This document shows positions 1 through 8,710 of a DNA stretch of 38,471 nucleotides, in pieces. Source of the DNA: CAZZCN01 sp964652975 (GTDB lineage Bacteria > Bacillota > Clostridia > Saccharofermentanales > UBA5734); the NCBI GenBank assembly GCA_964652975.1, contig CAZZCN010000022.1, forward strand, positions 1 to 38,471, in the 5' to 3' direction. Numbering within the stretch: position 1 is the first letter of the stretch; each line of letters starts with the position of its first letter. The notes under the pieces are model-generated. The model was given only the letters and a program-made list of their open reading frames with translations. It was not told where the DNA came from and ran no database searches. Made by a program: the position numbers and the translations under genes.

Positions 1-618
1 CATAGGAGCACGCTTCAAGAGGTAATCTCTGACATATCTGTCAAACATTGTTTTCATTTCTTTTGGTGGACCGGGAAGAAGTATCAGTGTCTTTATGTCT
101 GAAGAGTTGTAATTCTTATCGATAATAATACCCAGATCGGACAGTTCCTTTGAGGACACCTCGACAATAACCCCCGGCGCGGTTCCATTGTCATTCGGAA
201 GTACATTCCCGCCTTCTGGCAGCATTGCCTGCTTAAGATTTGACTCTGACATTGGTCTGTTTCTTGATTTGAAAAAGGCAGTGATAACCGCCTTGCTTTC
301 TTCATGGCAAACAAGATTTAAATTAACTGTTTTTGCCATTGTCTCCATGGAAATATCATCTTTTGTCGGGCCAAGCCCTCCTGTCATAATGACAGCATCA
401 CATCGATTCAAAGCACTGATAATAGAGGATTCCAGTCTTTCATGATTGTCCCCTACCACACTTTGATAGTATGAAGGTATTCCGATACGGGATAATTCCT
501 TTGACAAATACGCTGCATTTGTATTAATGATCTGCCCCATTAACAATTCTGTGCCTACACAAAGAATCTCCATGGAATTGATTGCACTTGTCTGAATTTT
601 ATCTTCTGAATTATCCAT
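1..618 (-). CDS. cinA: CinA-family protein, N-terminal part (runs off the left edge)
   Basis: The frame is open from an ATG at 618 to the window edge, giving 206 residues of the N-terminal molybdopterin-binding-like (MoCF) domain. Recognisable pieces are GTELLMGQIINTN near residues 22-34, GGLGPTKDDIS around 80-90, and LPGPPKEM near the edge, which are hallmark CinA sequences. Family members cleave ADP-ribose and/or deamidate NMN (the deamidase is a C-terminal domain that is not in view). An AGGAAG ribosome site lies just upstream of the ATG. It is the last visible gene of the ftsK-ygiQ-folD-cinA series and starts 78 bases after the folD stop. The C-terminal half is missing, so it is not known whether the deamidase domain is present. 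Confidence 0.9.
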   Translation of the reverse strand, partial: MDNSEDKIQTSAINSMEILCVGTELLMGQIINTNAAYLSKELSRIGIPSYYQSVVGDNHERLESSIISALNRCDAVIMTGGLGPTKDDISMETMAKTVNLNLVCHEESKAVITAFFKSRNRPMSESNLKQAMLPEGGNVLPNDNGTAPGVIVEVSSKELSDLGIIIDKNYNSSDIKTLILLPGPPKEMKTMFDRYVRDYLLKRAPM

Positions 619-696
619 TACCGCTTCCTTTTATTTATTGATTATTTCTCATCTGTCAATATGATTTAAGGAATTAATGTCTATAACGTATATGTA

Positions 697-1554
697 TTAA
701 TGGATGTTTTCGATTTCTCTGAAAGCCAGAAGCGTGTTCTTGAGGAGCATTGCTATTGTCATCGGTCCGACACCGTTTGGAACCGGAGAAACTGCTCCTG
801 CAACCTCGCTGACTGATTCAAAATCGCAATCTCCACAAAGTTTTCCGTTTTCGTCGCGGTTAATTCCTACATCAATAACTACCGCGCCCTCTTTAACAAA
901 TTCCTTTGTAACGAATTTCGCCTTACCGATTGCCACTATCAAAATGTCAGCTCTTTTACAGACTTCTTTGATGTTGGCGGTTCTTGAATGACAGGTGGTT
1001 ACTGTAGCATTTTTTGCAAGCATAAGCTGATAGACCGGCTTGCCGACTATGTTGCTTCTTCCTATGATTACACATTCCTTGCCTGAGATGTCAACATCGG
1101 ACTGGAGCAGCATTTCCAGAACTCCGGCGGGAGTACAGGATACAAGCGTCTTTCTTCCTATTGAAAGAAGGCCGACATTGTATGGATGAAAACCATCTAC
1201 GTCCTTAGCTGGTGACACGGCGCAAAGAATTTCAAATTCATTCATATGCTTAGGTAGAGGTAGTTGACAGAGAATCCCGTGAACTTCCTCGTTTTCGTTC
1301 AATGAATTCACTAGTTCTAGAAGCTCTTCCTGAGAAGTTTCCGCGGGAAGATGATGTCCAAACGATTTGAATCCTGCAGCTTCGCAGGCTTTCTTCTTGT
1401 TGCTGACATATACGGCCGATGCCGGGTCATCTCCTACCTGTATAACCGCCAGGCCCGGAAGTTTTCCGTGATTTTCCAAAATCACCTGCGCTTGATTTTT
1501 CAGGTCCTCTCGAATCGCCTCTGCCATCTCTTTTCCTCGTATTATCTTTACCAT
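697..1554 (-). CDS. folD: Bifunctional methylenetetrahydrofolate dehydrogenase / methenyltetrahydrofolate cyclohydrolase
   Basis: This cytosolic enzyme interconverts 5,10-methylene-THF, methenyl-THF and 10-formyl-THF with NADP(H). The 285-residue length is normal. Visible family features are the N-terminal YVSNKKKACEAAGF segment holding the catalytic Tyr/Lys, GILCQLPLPKHMN, DVDGFHPYNVG, the nucleotide-binding stretch VIIGRSNIVGKPV, and PVPNGVGPMTIAMLL near the C-terminus. The ATG at 1554 has a G-rich Shine-Dalgarno (GGGGGT) upstream. The reading frame of the preceding ygiQ tail appears to run out of frame into the first ~128 bases of this gene, so the two may overlap. In an anaerobe with UroD-type methyltransferases nearby it supplies general one-carbon metabolism; no specific link to them is shown. 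Confidence 0.96.
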   Translation of the reverse strand: MVKIIRGKEMAEAIREDLKNQAQVILENHGKLPGLAVIQVGDDPASAVYVSNKKKACEAAGFKSFGHHLPAETSQEELLELVNSLNENEEVHGILCQLPLPKHMNEFEILCAVSPAKDVDGFHPYNVGLLSIGRKTLVSCTPAGVLEMLLQSDVDISGKECVIIGRSNIVGKPVYQLMLAKNATVTTCHSRTANIKEVCKRADILIVAIGKAKFVTKEFVKEGAVVIDVGINRDENGKLCGDCDFESVSEVAGAVSPVPNGVGPMTIAMLLKNTLLAFREIENIH

Positions 1555-3853
1555 ACTTATCTACCCCCGCATTTTTTTTATTTTTGTTGTCTGCAAAACT
1601 TCCGACAGACTTTTTACTGTTGTAATTACTACTGTCTTTATAATCTTTTTTGTCCGTTTTTTCTATAAATAATTTACTATCCTTGCTATTAATTTTACCA
1701 TTTTTGTCAAATTTATTGTTCTTGGGTTTTGATACATTCTTTTCTGCACTGTCAGTTCCAACTCGTTTTTCTGCATTTTCCGGTAATGGACTTCTGCGCG
1801 CATTGTTCCTGCTGCCTTTCGGGCTCTTGGGGTTGAAGGCATTNNNNNNNNNNNNNNNNNNNNNNNNNNNNNNNNNNNNNNNNNNNNNNNNNNNNNNNNN
1901 NNNNNNNNNNNNNNNNNNNNNNNNNNNNNNNNNNNNNNNNNNNGATTCACCTGGTTTTTTCTTTTTCTTATAAGGTGGTCTTAAAAGACAGTCCGGTCCA
2001 TGTCCGATCAGGTCCGATCTGCCCGCTTTACGCAGGGCTATTTCGGTGAGTTTGCGGTTCTTGGGGTCGGAAAACTGCAGCAAAGCCCTCTGAAGCTGCT
2101 TTTCACGCTCATCAGGTACATAGACTGGTTCGAAAGTAAGCGGATTAACTCCGGTAAAATACATTGCTGTGGATATAGTACCAGGTGTTGGGTAGAAATC
2201 CTGCACCTGCTCAGGAAGAACCCTGTTCCTTTTTATCTCGACCGCCATCTCTATAGCATTGTTGATAGTGCATCCCGGATGTCCGGAGATAAGGTACGGT
2301 ACGAGAAACTGATTTTTACCTAGCTGCTTGTTGATTGATTCATAGCTGTCCTTGAATTCGTTATATACTGCTGAGTGTGGCTTTCCCATGGCACTCAGCA
2401 CACTGTCACATGTGTGTTCGGGAGCTACCTTCAACTGCCCACTGATATGATATTTGCAGATTTCATTCAAAAATGGTGATTTTTTGTCCGCCATAACCAC
2501 ATCGAAACGTATTCCCGAACGGATAAAGACTTTTTTTACCTTGTCTACCGAGCGGACTTTACGCAAAACATTCAGATAATCAGTGTGATCAACTTTTAGC
2601 GATGGGCATATTTCGGGAAAAAGACATGACCGGTTCTTGCAATAAGAGCCTTTCTCCTGCTTTTCACATGCCGGATTGTAAAAATTTGCAGTCGGTCCTC
2701 CGACGTCGTGTATATATCCTTTGAACTCCGGATCAAAAGTGATTTTTCTCGTCTCTTCTTCAATGGATTTGATGCTTCTGTGTCTTACAATTCGTCCCTG
2801 ATGAAAAGTTATGGCGCAAAAATGGCATCCGCCATAGCATCCACGTTGGGACACGATGCTGAATTTCACCTCTTCAATTGAAGGAACACCGCCGACAGCA
2901 CTGTATCCAGGATGATAATTACGCTCGTACGGAAGCGAATAAATTCCATCCATTTCACTTTCTGTCAAAGGTGTCTGAGGTGGATTCTGGATAAGATACC
3001 TCTGAGAATGCCTTTGCATGAGGGTTTTGCTTTCGCCCGGCACCTGTTCCTCATACTGCGCTTTAAAAGACACTGCATATGCTGTCTTGTTCTTGCTCAC
3101 CTCATCATAGGATGGAAGCATTATAAATTTGTCGTCCTGAGGCAGAACACCCTTGACTAGCTGCTGTCTGGTATAGGTTTTATCAGCAAATTCGTAGTCT
3201 TCGAATTTAGTGGCAAAAGCCTTTGCCGCCTTGGGCATATCATCCGGTTTGAGTAAAACACAGGTACCCGGCACTGAATTAATTCTCTTTACATTGACAC
3301 CCTTTGAAAGAAGATCTGAAATTTCTATCAAAGCCTTCTCACCCATTCCATAGACAAGAATATCTGCGCAGGCATCCTGTAAAACGCTCCTGCGGACTTT
3401 ACCAGACCAGTAGTCATAGTGGGCAAAACGTCGCAGGCTGGACTCGATCCCCCCGATAATTATCGGAATGTCACCGAACTGCTCCCTCGCCATGTTGCTG
3501 TACTTGATTATTGCCCTGTCAGGTCTTAGTCCACCTTTGCCTCCGGGTGAATAACGGTCATCACTTCTTCTTTTCTTTGATGCAGTGTAGTTGTCAACCA
3601 TGGAATCTACAACACCACACGAAATAAGCACCCCGTATCTTGGAACGCCCATTATCTTAAGTGATTCCTTGTCATCAACTGACGGCTGGGCGCAAATACC
3701 TACTTTGTAACCTTGTCTTTCTAGAAGTCTTGAAAGTATGGCAACTCCAAAGCTTGGATGGTCAACATATGCATCACCTGTTATGAATAAAAAATCTATC
3801 TCTTCCCAGTCTCTCTGGTCCATGTCAGAACGGTTCATAGGCAAAAACGCCAT
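1427..3853 (-). CDS. ygiQ: YgiQ-family radical SAM protein with long basic C-terminal tail (interrupted by N gap)
   Basis: This is a large radical SAM protein of unknown substrate. The N-terminal YgiQ domain begins with FLFITGDAYVDHPSFG. The radical SAM cluster motif CX3CX2C is at residues 339-346 (CYGGCHFC), followed by AITFHQGR. Later conserved pieces include KVAPEHT and LVPYLISGHPGC. About 636 residues precede the 100-base N gap at 1844-1943, so the enzyme core is complete. What follows is a Lys/Arg/Asn/Ser-rich low-complexity tail. The post-gap frame is not fixed by the sequence because the gap length is a placeholder. The frame used here is the only long low-complexity one and ends at 1427, overlapping folD. 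The ATG at 3853 uses an AAGGAG site lying inside the last codons of ftsK, with 3 bases between the genes, which suggests translational coupling. Confidence 0.88.
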   Translation of the reverse strand: MAFLPMNRSDMDQRDWEEIDFLFITGDAYVDHPSFGVAILSRLLERQGYKVGICAQPSVDDKESLKIMGVPRYGVLISCGVVDSMVDNYTASKKRRSDDRYSPGGKGGLRPDRAIIKYSNMAREQFGDIPIIIGGIESSLRRFAHYDYWSGKVRRSVLQDACADILVYGMGEKALIEISDLLSKGVNVKRINSVPGTCVLLKPDDMPKAAKAFATKFEDYEFADKTYTRQQLVKGVLPQDDKFIMLPSYDEVSKNKTAYAVSFKAQYEEQVPGESKTLMQRHSQRYLIQNPPQTPLTESEMDGIYSLPYERNYHPGYSAVGGVPSIEEVKFSIVSQRGCYGGCHFCAITFHQGRIVRHRSIKSIEEETRKITFDPEFKGYIHDVGGPTANFYNPACEKQEKGSYCKNRSCLFPEICPSLKVDHTDYLNVLRKVRSVDKVKKVFIRSGIRFDVVMADKKSPFLNEICKYHISGQLKVAPEHTCDSVLSAMGKPHSAVYNEFKDSYESINKQLGKNQFLVPYLISGHPGCTINNAIEMAVEIKRNRVLPEQVQDFYPTPGTISTAMYFTGVNPLTFEPVYVPDEREKQLQRALLQFSDPKNRKLTEIALRKAGRSDLIGHGPDCLLRPPYKKKKKPGEXXXXXXXXXXXXXXXXXXXXXXXXXXXXXXXXXXNAFNPKSPKGSRNNARRSPLPENAEKRVGTDSAEKNVSKPKNNKFDKNGKINSKDSKLFIEKTDKKDYKDSSNYNSKKSVGSFADNKNKKNAGVDKYGKDNTRKRDGRGDSRGPEKSSAGDFGKSRKTSGPGGYTGRR
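1844..1943. other. Assembly gap (100 N) inside the ygiQ tail
   Basis: There are exactly 100 N, the usual placeholder for a gap of unknown size. It falls in the low-complexity lysine-rich tail of ygiQ, where repetitive sequence could have broken the assembly. The true length and frame across it are unknown. Confidence 0.98.
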
Positions 3854-3856
3854 TTG

Positions 3857-6358
3857 TTATACTCCTTCTTTGGCTTTATACTCAGCCCATTGCTGGGTGG
3901 TTATAAGCACTTTCCTTGGTTTGCTGCCTTCAAAAGGTCCAACATATCCTTTTTCTTGCATTCTGTCGATTAGTCTTGCCGCTCTCGGATAACCTACATT
4001 CATTCTGCGTTGCAACAGAGATATAGAGGCATACCCTGCCTCGACTATTATGGTTACGGCATTTACAAGCAGGTCGTCTTCCTGCGTATCGTCACCGTTT
4101 TCATTGTCTGATGACATTGTTGAAGATGCTGCTGTGTTGATAGCGGCACTCGTATCCTTGTCATATCCGGCTGTGTTTTGCTTTTTTAGGAAAGTCGTAA
4201 TTCGTTCGACCTCCTTGTCGGTTACAAAGGATCCTTGAGTCCTTATCGGCTTTGATGCGCCTAAAGGAAAATACAGCATATCTCCTTTGCCTAAAAGCTT
4301 TTCGGCTCCGCCTCCGTCAATTATGGTCCTGGAATCAACCTGTGACGAAACGGCAAATGCCACCCTTGAAGGTATGTTTGCCTTTATTACACCGGTAATG
4401 ACATCGACTGAAGGTCTCTGAGTAGCTATAATAAGATGAATGCCCGCGGCACGAGCCATAGCTGTAAGCCGCGCAATCGCATCCTCAACTTCATTGGGAC
4501 ATGTGGCCATAAGGTCTGCCAGCTCATCAATGACTATAAGAATAAGTGGGAGCTTGTCGTAGCCTCCGGATGTTGAAGATGCATTGTAGGATTGAATCTC
4601 TCTGACCTGTTGCTCTGCAAAAAGCGCATAGCGTTTAGTCATTTCATTAACAGCCCAGTTCAGTGTGTTGGCGGCTTTCTTGGGGTTGGTAACCACTGGT
4701 GCGAGCAAATGCGGTATTCCGTTATATGCGCTCAATTCTACAACCTTGGGGTCGATCATCAGAAATTTCACTTCATCCGGTGTTGCCTTAAACAGAATGC
4801 TTATAAGTATCGAGTTAATACATACGGACTTACCTGATCCAGTCGCACCTGCAATAAGCAGATGAGGCATTTTGGCAAGGTCGCATATCACCGGATTGCC
4901 TGGGATGTCCCTGCCAAGCACGCAGGCCAGGACAGATGAGGTGTTTTTGAATTCGGGTGACTCGATAAGTCTGCGAAGTGTAACCGGTGTTATCTCCTTG
5001 TTAGGTACTTCTATGCCTATGGCAGACTTCCCCGGTATCGGCGCCTCTATTCTTACACCTGTGGCGGCCAGGTTAAGTGCAATATCATCTGCAAGAGAAA
5101 CTATCTTGCTTATCTTGACACCCGGTCCTGGTGCAAGCTCGAAACGAGTGATTACAGGCCCGTTGGTTATATTCATCACTTTGGCGGCTATCCCGAAACT
5201 TGCAAGTGTGGTTTCGAGTTTCTTACCTACAGCTTGAATTGTGAAAAGATCGTTTTTGGCTGCTGTAAAACTTTCAGTGTTCAATAGTTCTATTGAAGGT
5301 AATACATAAGGCCTTTCAGGATAGTGTGATGAATCACCTTCTTCGGAAGAATTGCCATGAGCTTCATCGTGGGAATCCTGATGGGGAACAATTATTTTTC
5401 TTACTGAATAATCGTCTTTGGCAGTATTCGAGCCCCCGCCGACATTAATCCTCTTAACTCCTGCTGGCAGGTCTATATTAGGGTCGCTTAACGAATCATT
5501 ATCATTTTCGCCGTTATTGTATTCGCCCTCTTCAAATGAACCCATCTCCTGCTGTATTGTTCCGGTTTCTCTAATCGGAAAATTAATCTCAGGAGTCTTT
5601 TCCTTTTCATCGTCCTTAAGAAATCCAGGGATACCAAACAATCCGGCCTTCTTGCCGCTCTCCTTTTTCTCGGTTGCTTTTCGTTTGTTCTCTTCTCCGA
5701 CAACCATGTCAAATTCGCTAGCCTTTTTACGTGCGTTCTCGTTAATTGTCTCGGCCTTATTGCGTAGTGCAGTATCCACCTTGTCTTTCGTAGTTTTGAT
5801 GGCATGTGAAAATGACACGTTGAAAATGAGTACAATCTCGGAAATAAATATGGATATAAGAATTATTACCGCTCCAACCTTGTTTGCAACAGATTCGAGA
5901 GCAAAAGCCAGTCCTCCTCCCAATATACCACCGGTTAGATTCGAAGTTTCTGTGCCAGATTTAAATCCTGTTGTACCGATCCGCCACAGATGAATCAGCG
6001 CCTGAAATGCTCCGGGGTCTTCCTTGCGCATCACGAGTGCATCCTTGAATTTATCCATTGGTACTGCAAACACGTGGATGATAGCAGAAATTGAAATCAA
6101 TAAAATCGTCACATAAAGAAACCTTTTACGGGTTATTACGCTTTCACGTTCAAGAAAATAATCCAATGCCATGTAAAAGAGGATGGCAGGTATTGCATAG
6201 GCTGCAATGCCAAAAAGCCCAAGTCCCGCATAACGAAAAACCTTACCGAACGGATCGATAATATCTCCAAGATAGAAAGCTGCAGCAAGTATCAATGCTG
6301 CTGCAAGATAGAAAATCCCTACTATCTCCCTCTTATGATTCATTCCTTTATCAGCCAT
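3857..6358 (-). CDS. ftsK: DNA translocase FtsK/SpoIIIE
   Basis: This membrane-anchored hexameric ATPase pumps chromosomal DNA through the division or sporulation septum. It has 833 residues. Hydrophobic segments near residues 12-30, 42-67, 81-99 and 161-182 form the N-terminal membrane domain. Then comes a charged, low-complexity linker (about 190-350) and the motor domain. The Walker A motif GATGSGKS is at 504-511, with Walker B LILIVIDELADLM further on and the sequence IATQRPSVDVITGVIKANIPSR. The C-terminal winged-helix gamma domain (from about 762, including YASISLLQRRMNVGYPRAARLID) recognises the orienting DNA motifs. The ATG at 6358 has an AAAGGA site. It heads the ygiQ-folD-cinA run. 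Whether it serves vegetative division or sporulation cannot be decided from the sequence. Confidence 0.97.
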   Translation of the reverse strand: MADKGMNHKREIVGIFYLAAALILAAAFYLGDIIDPFGKVFRYAGLGLFGIAAYAIPAILFYMALDYFLERESVITRKRFLYVTILLISISAIIHVFAVPMDKFKDALVMRKEDPGAFQALIHLWRIGTTGFKSGTETSNLTGGILGGGLAFALESVANKVGAVIILISIFISEIVLIFNVSFSHAIKTTKDKVDTALRNKAETINENARKKASEFDMVVGEENKRKATEKKESGKKAGLFGIPGFLKDDEKEKTPEINFPIRETGTIQQEMGSFEEGEYNNGENDNDSLSDPNIDLPAGVKRINVGGGSNTAKDDYSVRKIIVPHQDSHDEAHGNSSEEGDSSHYPERPYVLPSIELLNTESFTAAKNDLFTIQAVGKKLETTLASFGIAAKVMNITNGPVITRFELAPGPGVKISKIVSLADDIALNLAATGVRIEAPIPGKSAIGIEVPNKEITPVTLRRLIESPEFKNTSSVLACVLGRDIPGNPVICDLAKMPHLLIAGATGSGKSVCINSILISILFKATPDEVKFLMIDPKVVELSAYNGIPHLLAPVVTNPKKAANTLNWAVNEMTKRYALFAEQQVREIQSYNASSTSGGYDKLPLILIVIDELADLMATCPNEVEDAIARLTAMARAAGIHLIIATQRPSVDVITGVIKANIPSRVAFAVSSQVDSRTIIDGGGAEKLLGKGDMLYFPLGASKPIRTQGSFVTDKEVERITTFLKKQNTAGYDKDTSAAINTAASSTMSSDNENGDDTQEDDLLVNAVTIIVEAGYASISLLQRRMNVGYPRAARLIDRMQEKGYVGPFEGSKPRKVLITTQQWAEYKAKEGV

Positions 6359-6429
6359 AGAATGTCCTTTCCTAGATACCTGATTTCCTGCTTTTCTTCT
6401 TTTTCAAACAATATCCAATCGCATATCTT

Positions 6430-6580
6430 ATCAAATACTGAATTTTCTGACAGTTCATGCTTCGCAATATTTTTCTACCACATCTTAATTCAAATGCCGA
6501 ATTTTCTATCAGTTCTTACTTCGCAACAATATTCCACTGCTCATCTAATCAAACTTTGAATTTTCTAGCAGTTCTTAATA
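6430..6580. repeat. 59-bp imperfect tandem repeat, three copies
   Basis: The core GAATTTTCT followed by a CAGTTC-type block recurs at 6440, 6499 and 6558, exactly 59 bases apart. The flanking AAATRCYGAATTTTCT and the TTCGCAA-containing spacer also match between the first two copies. The third copy lies in the last codons and stop of nudF, so the spacer between nudF and ftsK appears to be made of two decayed duplicates of the nudF 3' end. Confidence 0.8.
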
Positions 6581-7082
6581 TTCCCACAACAGTCTTGGCA
6601 TCGTTGATCTCTCCGTTTTCGATTAGTGCCAGGCAGTCGCTGATATGCATTTTCTCGCAGTAAAGATACTCTTCGGGGTCAAGTTGCATTTGTCCCTGTG
6701 TAAGTCCGGTAGCCAGATAAATATAAAGCTTCTCGTCACAATAGCCAGGTGTAGGATATATAAATCCGAGCAGCTCAACACTTTTAGCACTCAATCCCGT
6801 CTCTTCCTTAAGCTCCCTGATGGCACAAAGCAGCGGGTCCTCGCCTATCTCAAGTTTTCCGGCCGGAATTTCAAGAGTCATTCTTTCGATGGGTTTCCGA
6901 AATTGCCTAACAAGTTGAATATTCATCTCGCTATCTATAGCAACGACACATGCACCGCCGTTATGTCTTGCAATCTCTCTCCTGGTAATCGTGGCATCGG
7001 TTAACTCGACATCCAGTTCGAATACCCTGATAACCCTTCCATCGTACATAAGTCTTTCATTGATAGTTTTCTCGTGGTACAT
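6549..7082 (-). CDS. nudF: NUDIX hydrolase, probable ADP-ribose pyrophosphatase
   Basis: It probably hydrolyses ADP-ribose to AMP and ribose 5-phosphate in the cytosol. The Nudix box GX5EX7REUXEEXGU is complete: it begins GKLEIGEDP and ends RELKEETGL. Upstream of it is the ADP-ribose-pyrophosphatase-type stretch QFRKPIERMTLEIPAG, and the PTPGYCDEKLYIYLA segment after the box is also typical of NudF. I chose the ATG at 7082 (MYHEKTINERL, 177 residues) because a GGAGAG site sits just upstream. The longer frame from 7118 has no such site and starts inside AT-rich spacer. The 3' end of the gene is the source-like copy of a 59-bp tandem repeat, and an inverted-repeat element lies 28 bases upstream of the start. 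Confidence 0.92.
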   Translation of the reverse strand: MYHEKTINERLMYDGRVIRVFELDVELTDATITRREIARHNGGACVVAIDSEMNIQLVRQFRKPIERMTLEIPAGKLEIGEDPLLCAIRELKEETGLSAKSVELLGFIYPTPGYCDEKLYIYLATGLTQGQMQLDPEEYLYCEKMHISDCLALIENGEINDAKTVVGILRTARKFKV

Positions 7083-7109
7083 TTCTCTCTCCGTTTCAAG
7101 TGAAAAATA

Positions 7110-7222
7110 ATATAGCAAACTTATTTACGTTTCAAAATAGAAAATACGAATAAATAGTTTGCTGAATGCGTTTTGATAGAATATATATTATACAACTTAT
7201 TTCAAATTTCAAAACGCTATAT
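7110..7222. repeat. Dispersed ~113-bp intergenic inverted-repeat element, copy 1
   Basis: It begins ATATAGC and ends GCTATAT, so the two ends are a 7-bp inverted pair. Inside it are two nested inverted repeats: AGCAAACT/AGTTTGCT in the left half and GCGTTTTGA/TCAAAACGC in the right half. The copy at 17002-17114 has the same length and shares long stretches such as ATTATACAAC and ATTTCAAATTTCAAAA. A longer version is at 9784-9920. All three sit in the same orientation between minus-strand genes. The remainder of the 7083-7415 spacer (7223-7415) shows no gene I can support. Confidence 0.75.
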
Positions 7223-7415
7223 TCTATCACATTATAACAAAGTTACAGCATTTTGGGTAAAATGAATTTTTCTTCTGGCTATTATCTAACTGTTCCAAAT
7301 TTGAGAGATACGATTCCCGGCTACATCCGATACCCGAAAGGGCATATAATATATCTACTCAACTATATAAAATGGCATATCCAGCTTCTGGTAATAGTCA
7401 AAATGCCCATCGTTC

Positions 7416-7880
7416 TTATTCCTGTACGTCATTTTCATCCTTTTTACCGTTCATCTGCTTGATCTCCAAAACAGCAAGTCTGTCACACCGGTTGTTGTAT
7501 TCGTTATCCGAATGCCCTTTTACTTTTATCCATTTAACTTTGTGTTTTCTGTTAAGTTCGTCAAGCATAAGCCAAAGGTCAAGATTGCTCACCTCGGATT
7601 TAGAAGAATTCCGCCAGCCATTACTCCTCCAGTTGTCAATCCAGTTAAGGTTGAAAGCATTTACCACATAGGAACTGTCACTATGAAGAGATACATCACA
7701 TGGCAGCTTGAGCGCCTTCAGTCCTTCGATAGCCGCGGTCAGCTCCATCCTGTTGTTTGTAGATGACTCGCAATAACCGCTTAGTTCTTTTTCGACACCT
7801 TTTGCTATCAAAATAGCGGCCCATCCACCAGGGCCGGGATTACCTGAACAGGCCCCATCGGTATATATGTCAACCTTCAT
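7416..7880 (-). CDS. rnhA: Ribonuclease HI
   Basis: It degrades the RNA strand of RNA-DNA hybrids. With the ATG at 7880 the protein has 154 residues, the normal size. The catalytic carboxylates are all present: D8 in YTDGACSGNPGPGGW, E46 in NNRMELTAAIEGL, D68 in LHSDSSYVV, and D133 in NNRCDRLA, together with the flap-loop H123 in KGHSDNEYNN. The start at 7880 has an AAGGAG site and overlaps the end of proC by 11 bases; a longer frame from 7916 would reach further into proC and adds nothing conserved. The short acidic tail after the RNase H domain is not recognisable. The overlap implies co-transcription with proC. Confidence 0.94.
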   Translation of the reverse strand: MKVDIYTDGACSGNPGPGGWAAILIAKGVEKELSGYCESSTNNRMELTAAIEGLKALKLPCDVSLHSDSSYVVNAFNLNWIDNWRSNGWRNSSKSEVSNLDLWLMLDELNRKHKVKWIKVKGHSDNEYNNRCDRLAVLEIKQMNGKKDENDVQE

Positions 7881-8679
7881 CCCTTGAAAGCTCCTTTGAA
7901 CGGCTTGATGATGCATAAACTGCGTCCATTACAGCGCCTCTGAATCCGCCTTTTTCTAAAGCATGCACTCCGGCTATTGTTGTTCCACCGGGAGAGCATA
8001 CATTGTCCTTTAACTGGGCGGGATGAATCTTAGTCTTTATAACCATTGATGCAGATCCTTTGACAGTCTGTGCGGCAAGCAATGACGCCTCCTGTCTTGT
8101 CAGCCCCATTTTAACGCCTGCATCTGTTAAAGCTTCGATGAACATCATAACGAACGCAGGTCCGCTTCCTGAAAGACCGGTTACAGCGTCCATCTTAGAC
8201 TCGTCCACGCGAATAGTCTCTCCACAGGTGCTAAAAAGATTGATTGTATAATCCTGTCTCTCATCGCTGACATTCAAAAAACAAACTGCGCTTGCACCTT
8301 CTCCAACAAGAGCAGGTGTATTGGGCATTACTCTCACTATCCCAAGCTTGCTGATTCCAAAAAATTTGCTTAGCTTTTCCAATGTAATTCCTGCAGCAAT
8401 TGATATCACCAGCGTATTATTTGTTATGTCCTGTCTTATTCCATCAATGCAGCTTTTCATCACCTGAGGCTTGACTGCAAGAAGAACAACATCGGCATCC
8501 TTGACTGCATCAGCAGACTCCTTGCAAAAAACACATCCTGTCCTGTCGGCAAACTGCAGTGCTTTCGAGGTCTCGTAATCATAGATGAAAATCTCTTCCG
8601 GTTCATGTGCGGACTTGGCTATAAACCCTTCAATCAAGGCCTGCCCCATATTACCTATCCCTAAAACTCCAATTTTCAT
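7870..8679 (-). CDS. proC: Pyrroline-5-carboxylate reductase
   Basis: It catalyses the last step of proline synthesis: NAD(P)H-dependent reduction of 1-pyrroline-5-carboxylate to L-proline. The 269 residues match the family. The Rossmann motif GVLGIGNMGQALIEGF is at the N-terminus. AVKPQVM and VRVMPNTPALVGEGA follow, and the C-terminal signature is VCSPGGTTIAGVHALEKGGFRGAVMDAV. The start ATG at 8679 has an AGGA-type site. The gene is followed by rnhA, whose start overlaps this stop. The upstream spacer is occupied by a 15-bp tandem repeat array, so its promoter must lie in or very close to that array. Confidence 0.96.
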   Translation of the reverse strand: MKIGVLGIGNMGQALIEGFIAKSAHEPEEIFIYDYETSKALQFADRTGCVFCKESADAVKDADVVLLAVKPQVMKSCIDGIRQDITNNTLVISIAAGITLEKLSKFFGISKLGIVRVMPNTPALVGEGASAVCFLNVSDERQDYTINLFSTCGETIRVDESKMDAVTGLSGSGPAFVMMFIEALTDAGVKMGLTRQEASLLAAQTVKGSASMVIKTKIHPAQLKDNVCSPGGTTIAGVHALEKGGFRGAVMDAVYASSSRSKELSRDEG

Positions 8680-8710
8680 AATCCTGTCTTCCTTTTCTTC
8701 TTAATAATTT

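Noticed and set aside
188..445. Small plus-strand open frames opposite cinA, ftsK, E1/E2/E3 and CoA-ligase genes
   Set aside because: They are antisense to clearly conserved genes, lack ribosome sites and show no recognisable protein features.
1663..1950. Alternative frame for the ygiQ tail ending at 1663
   Set aside because: It lacks the continuous low-complexity basic composition of the other frame. It cannot be fully excluded because of the N gap.
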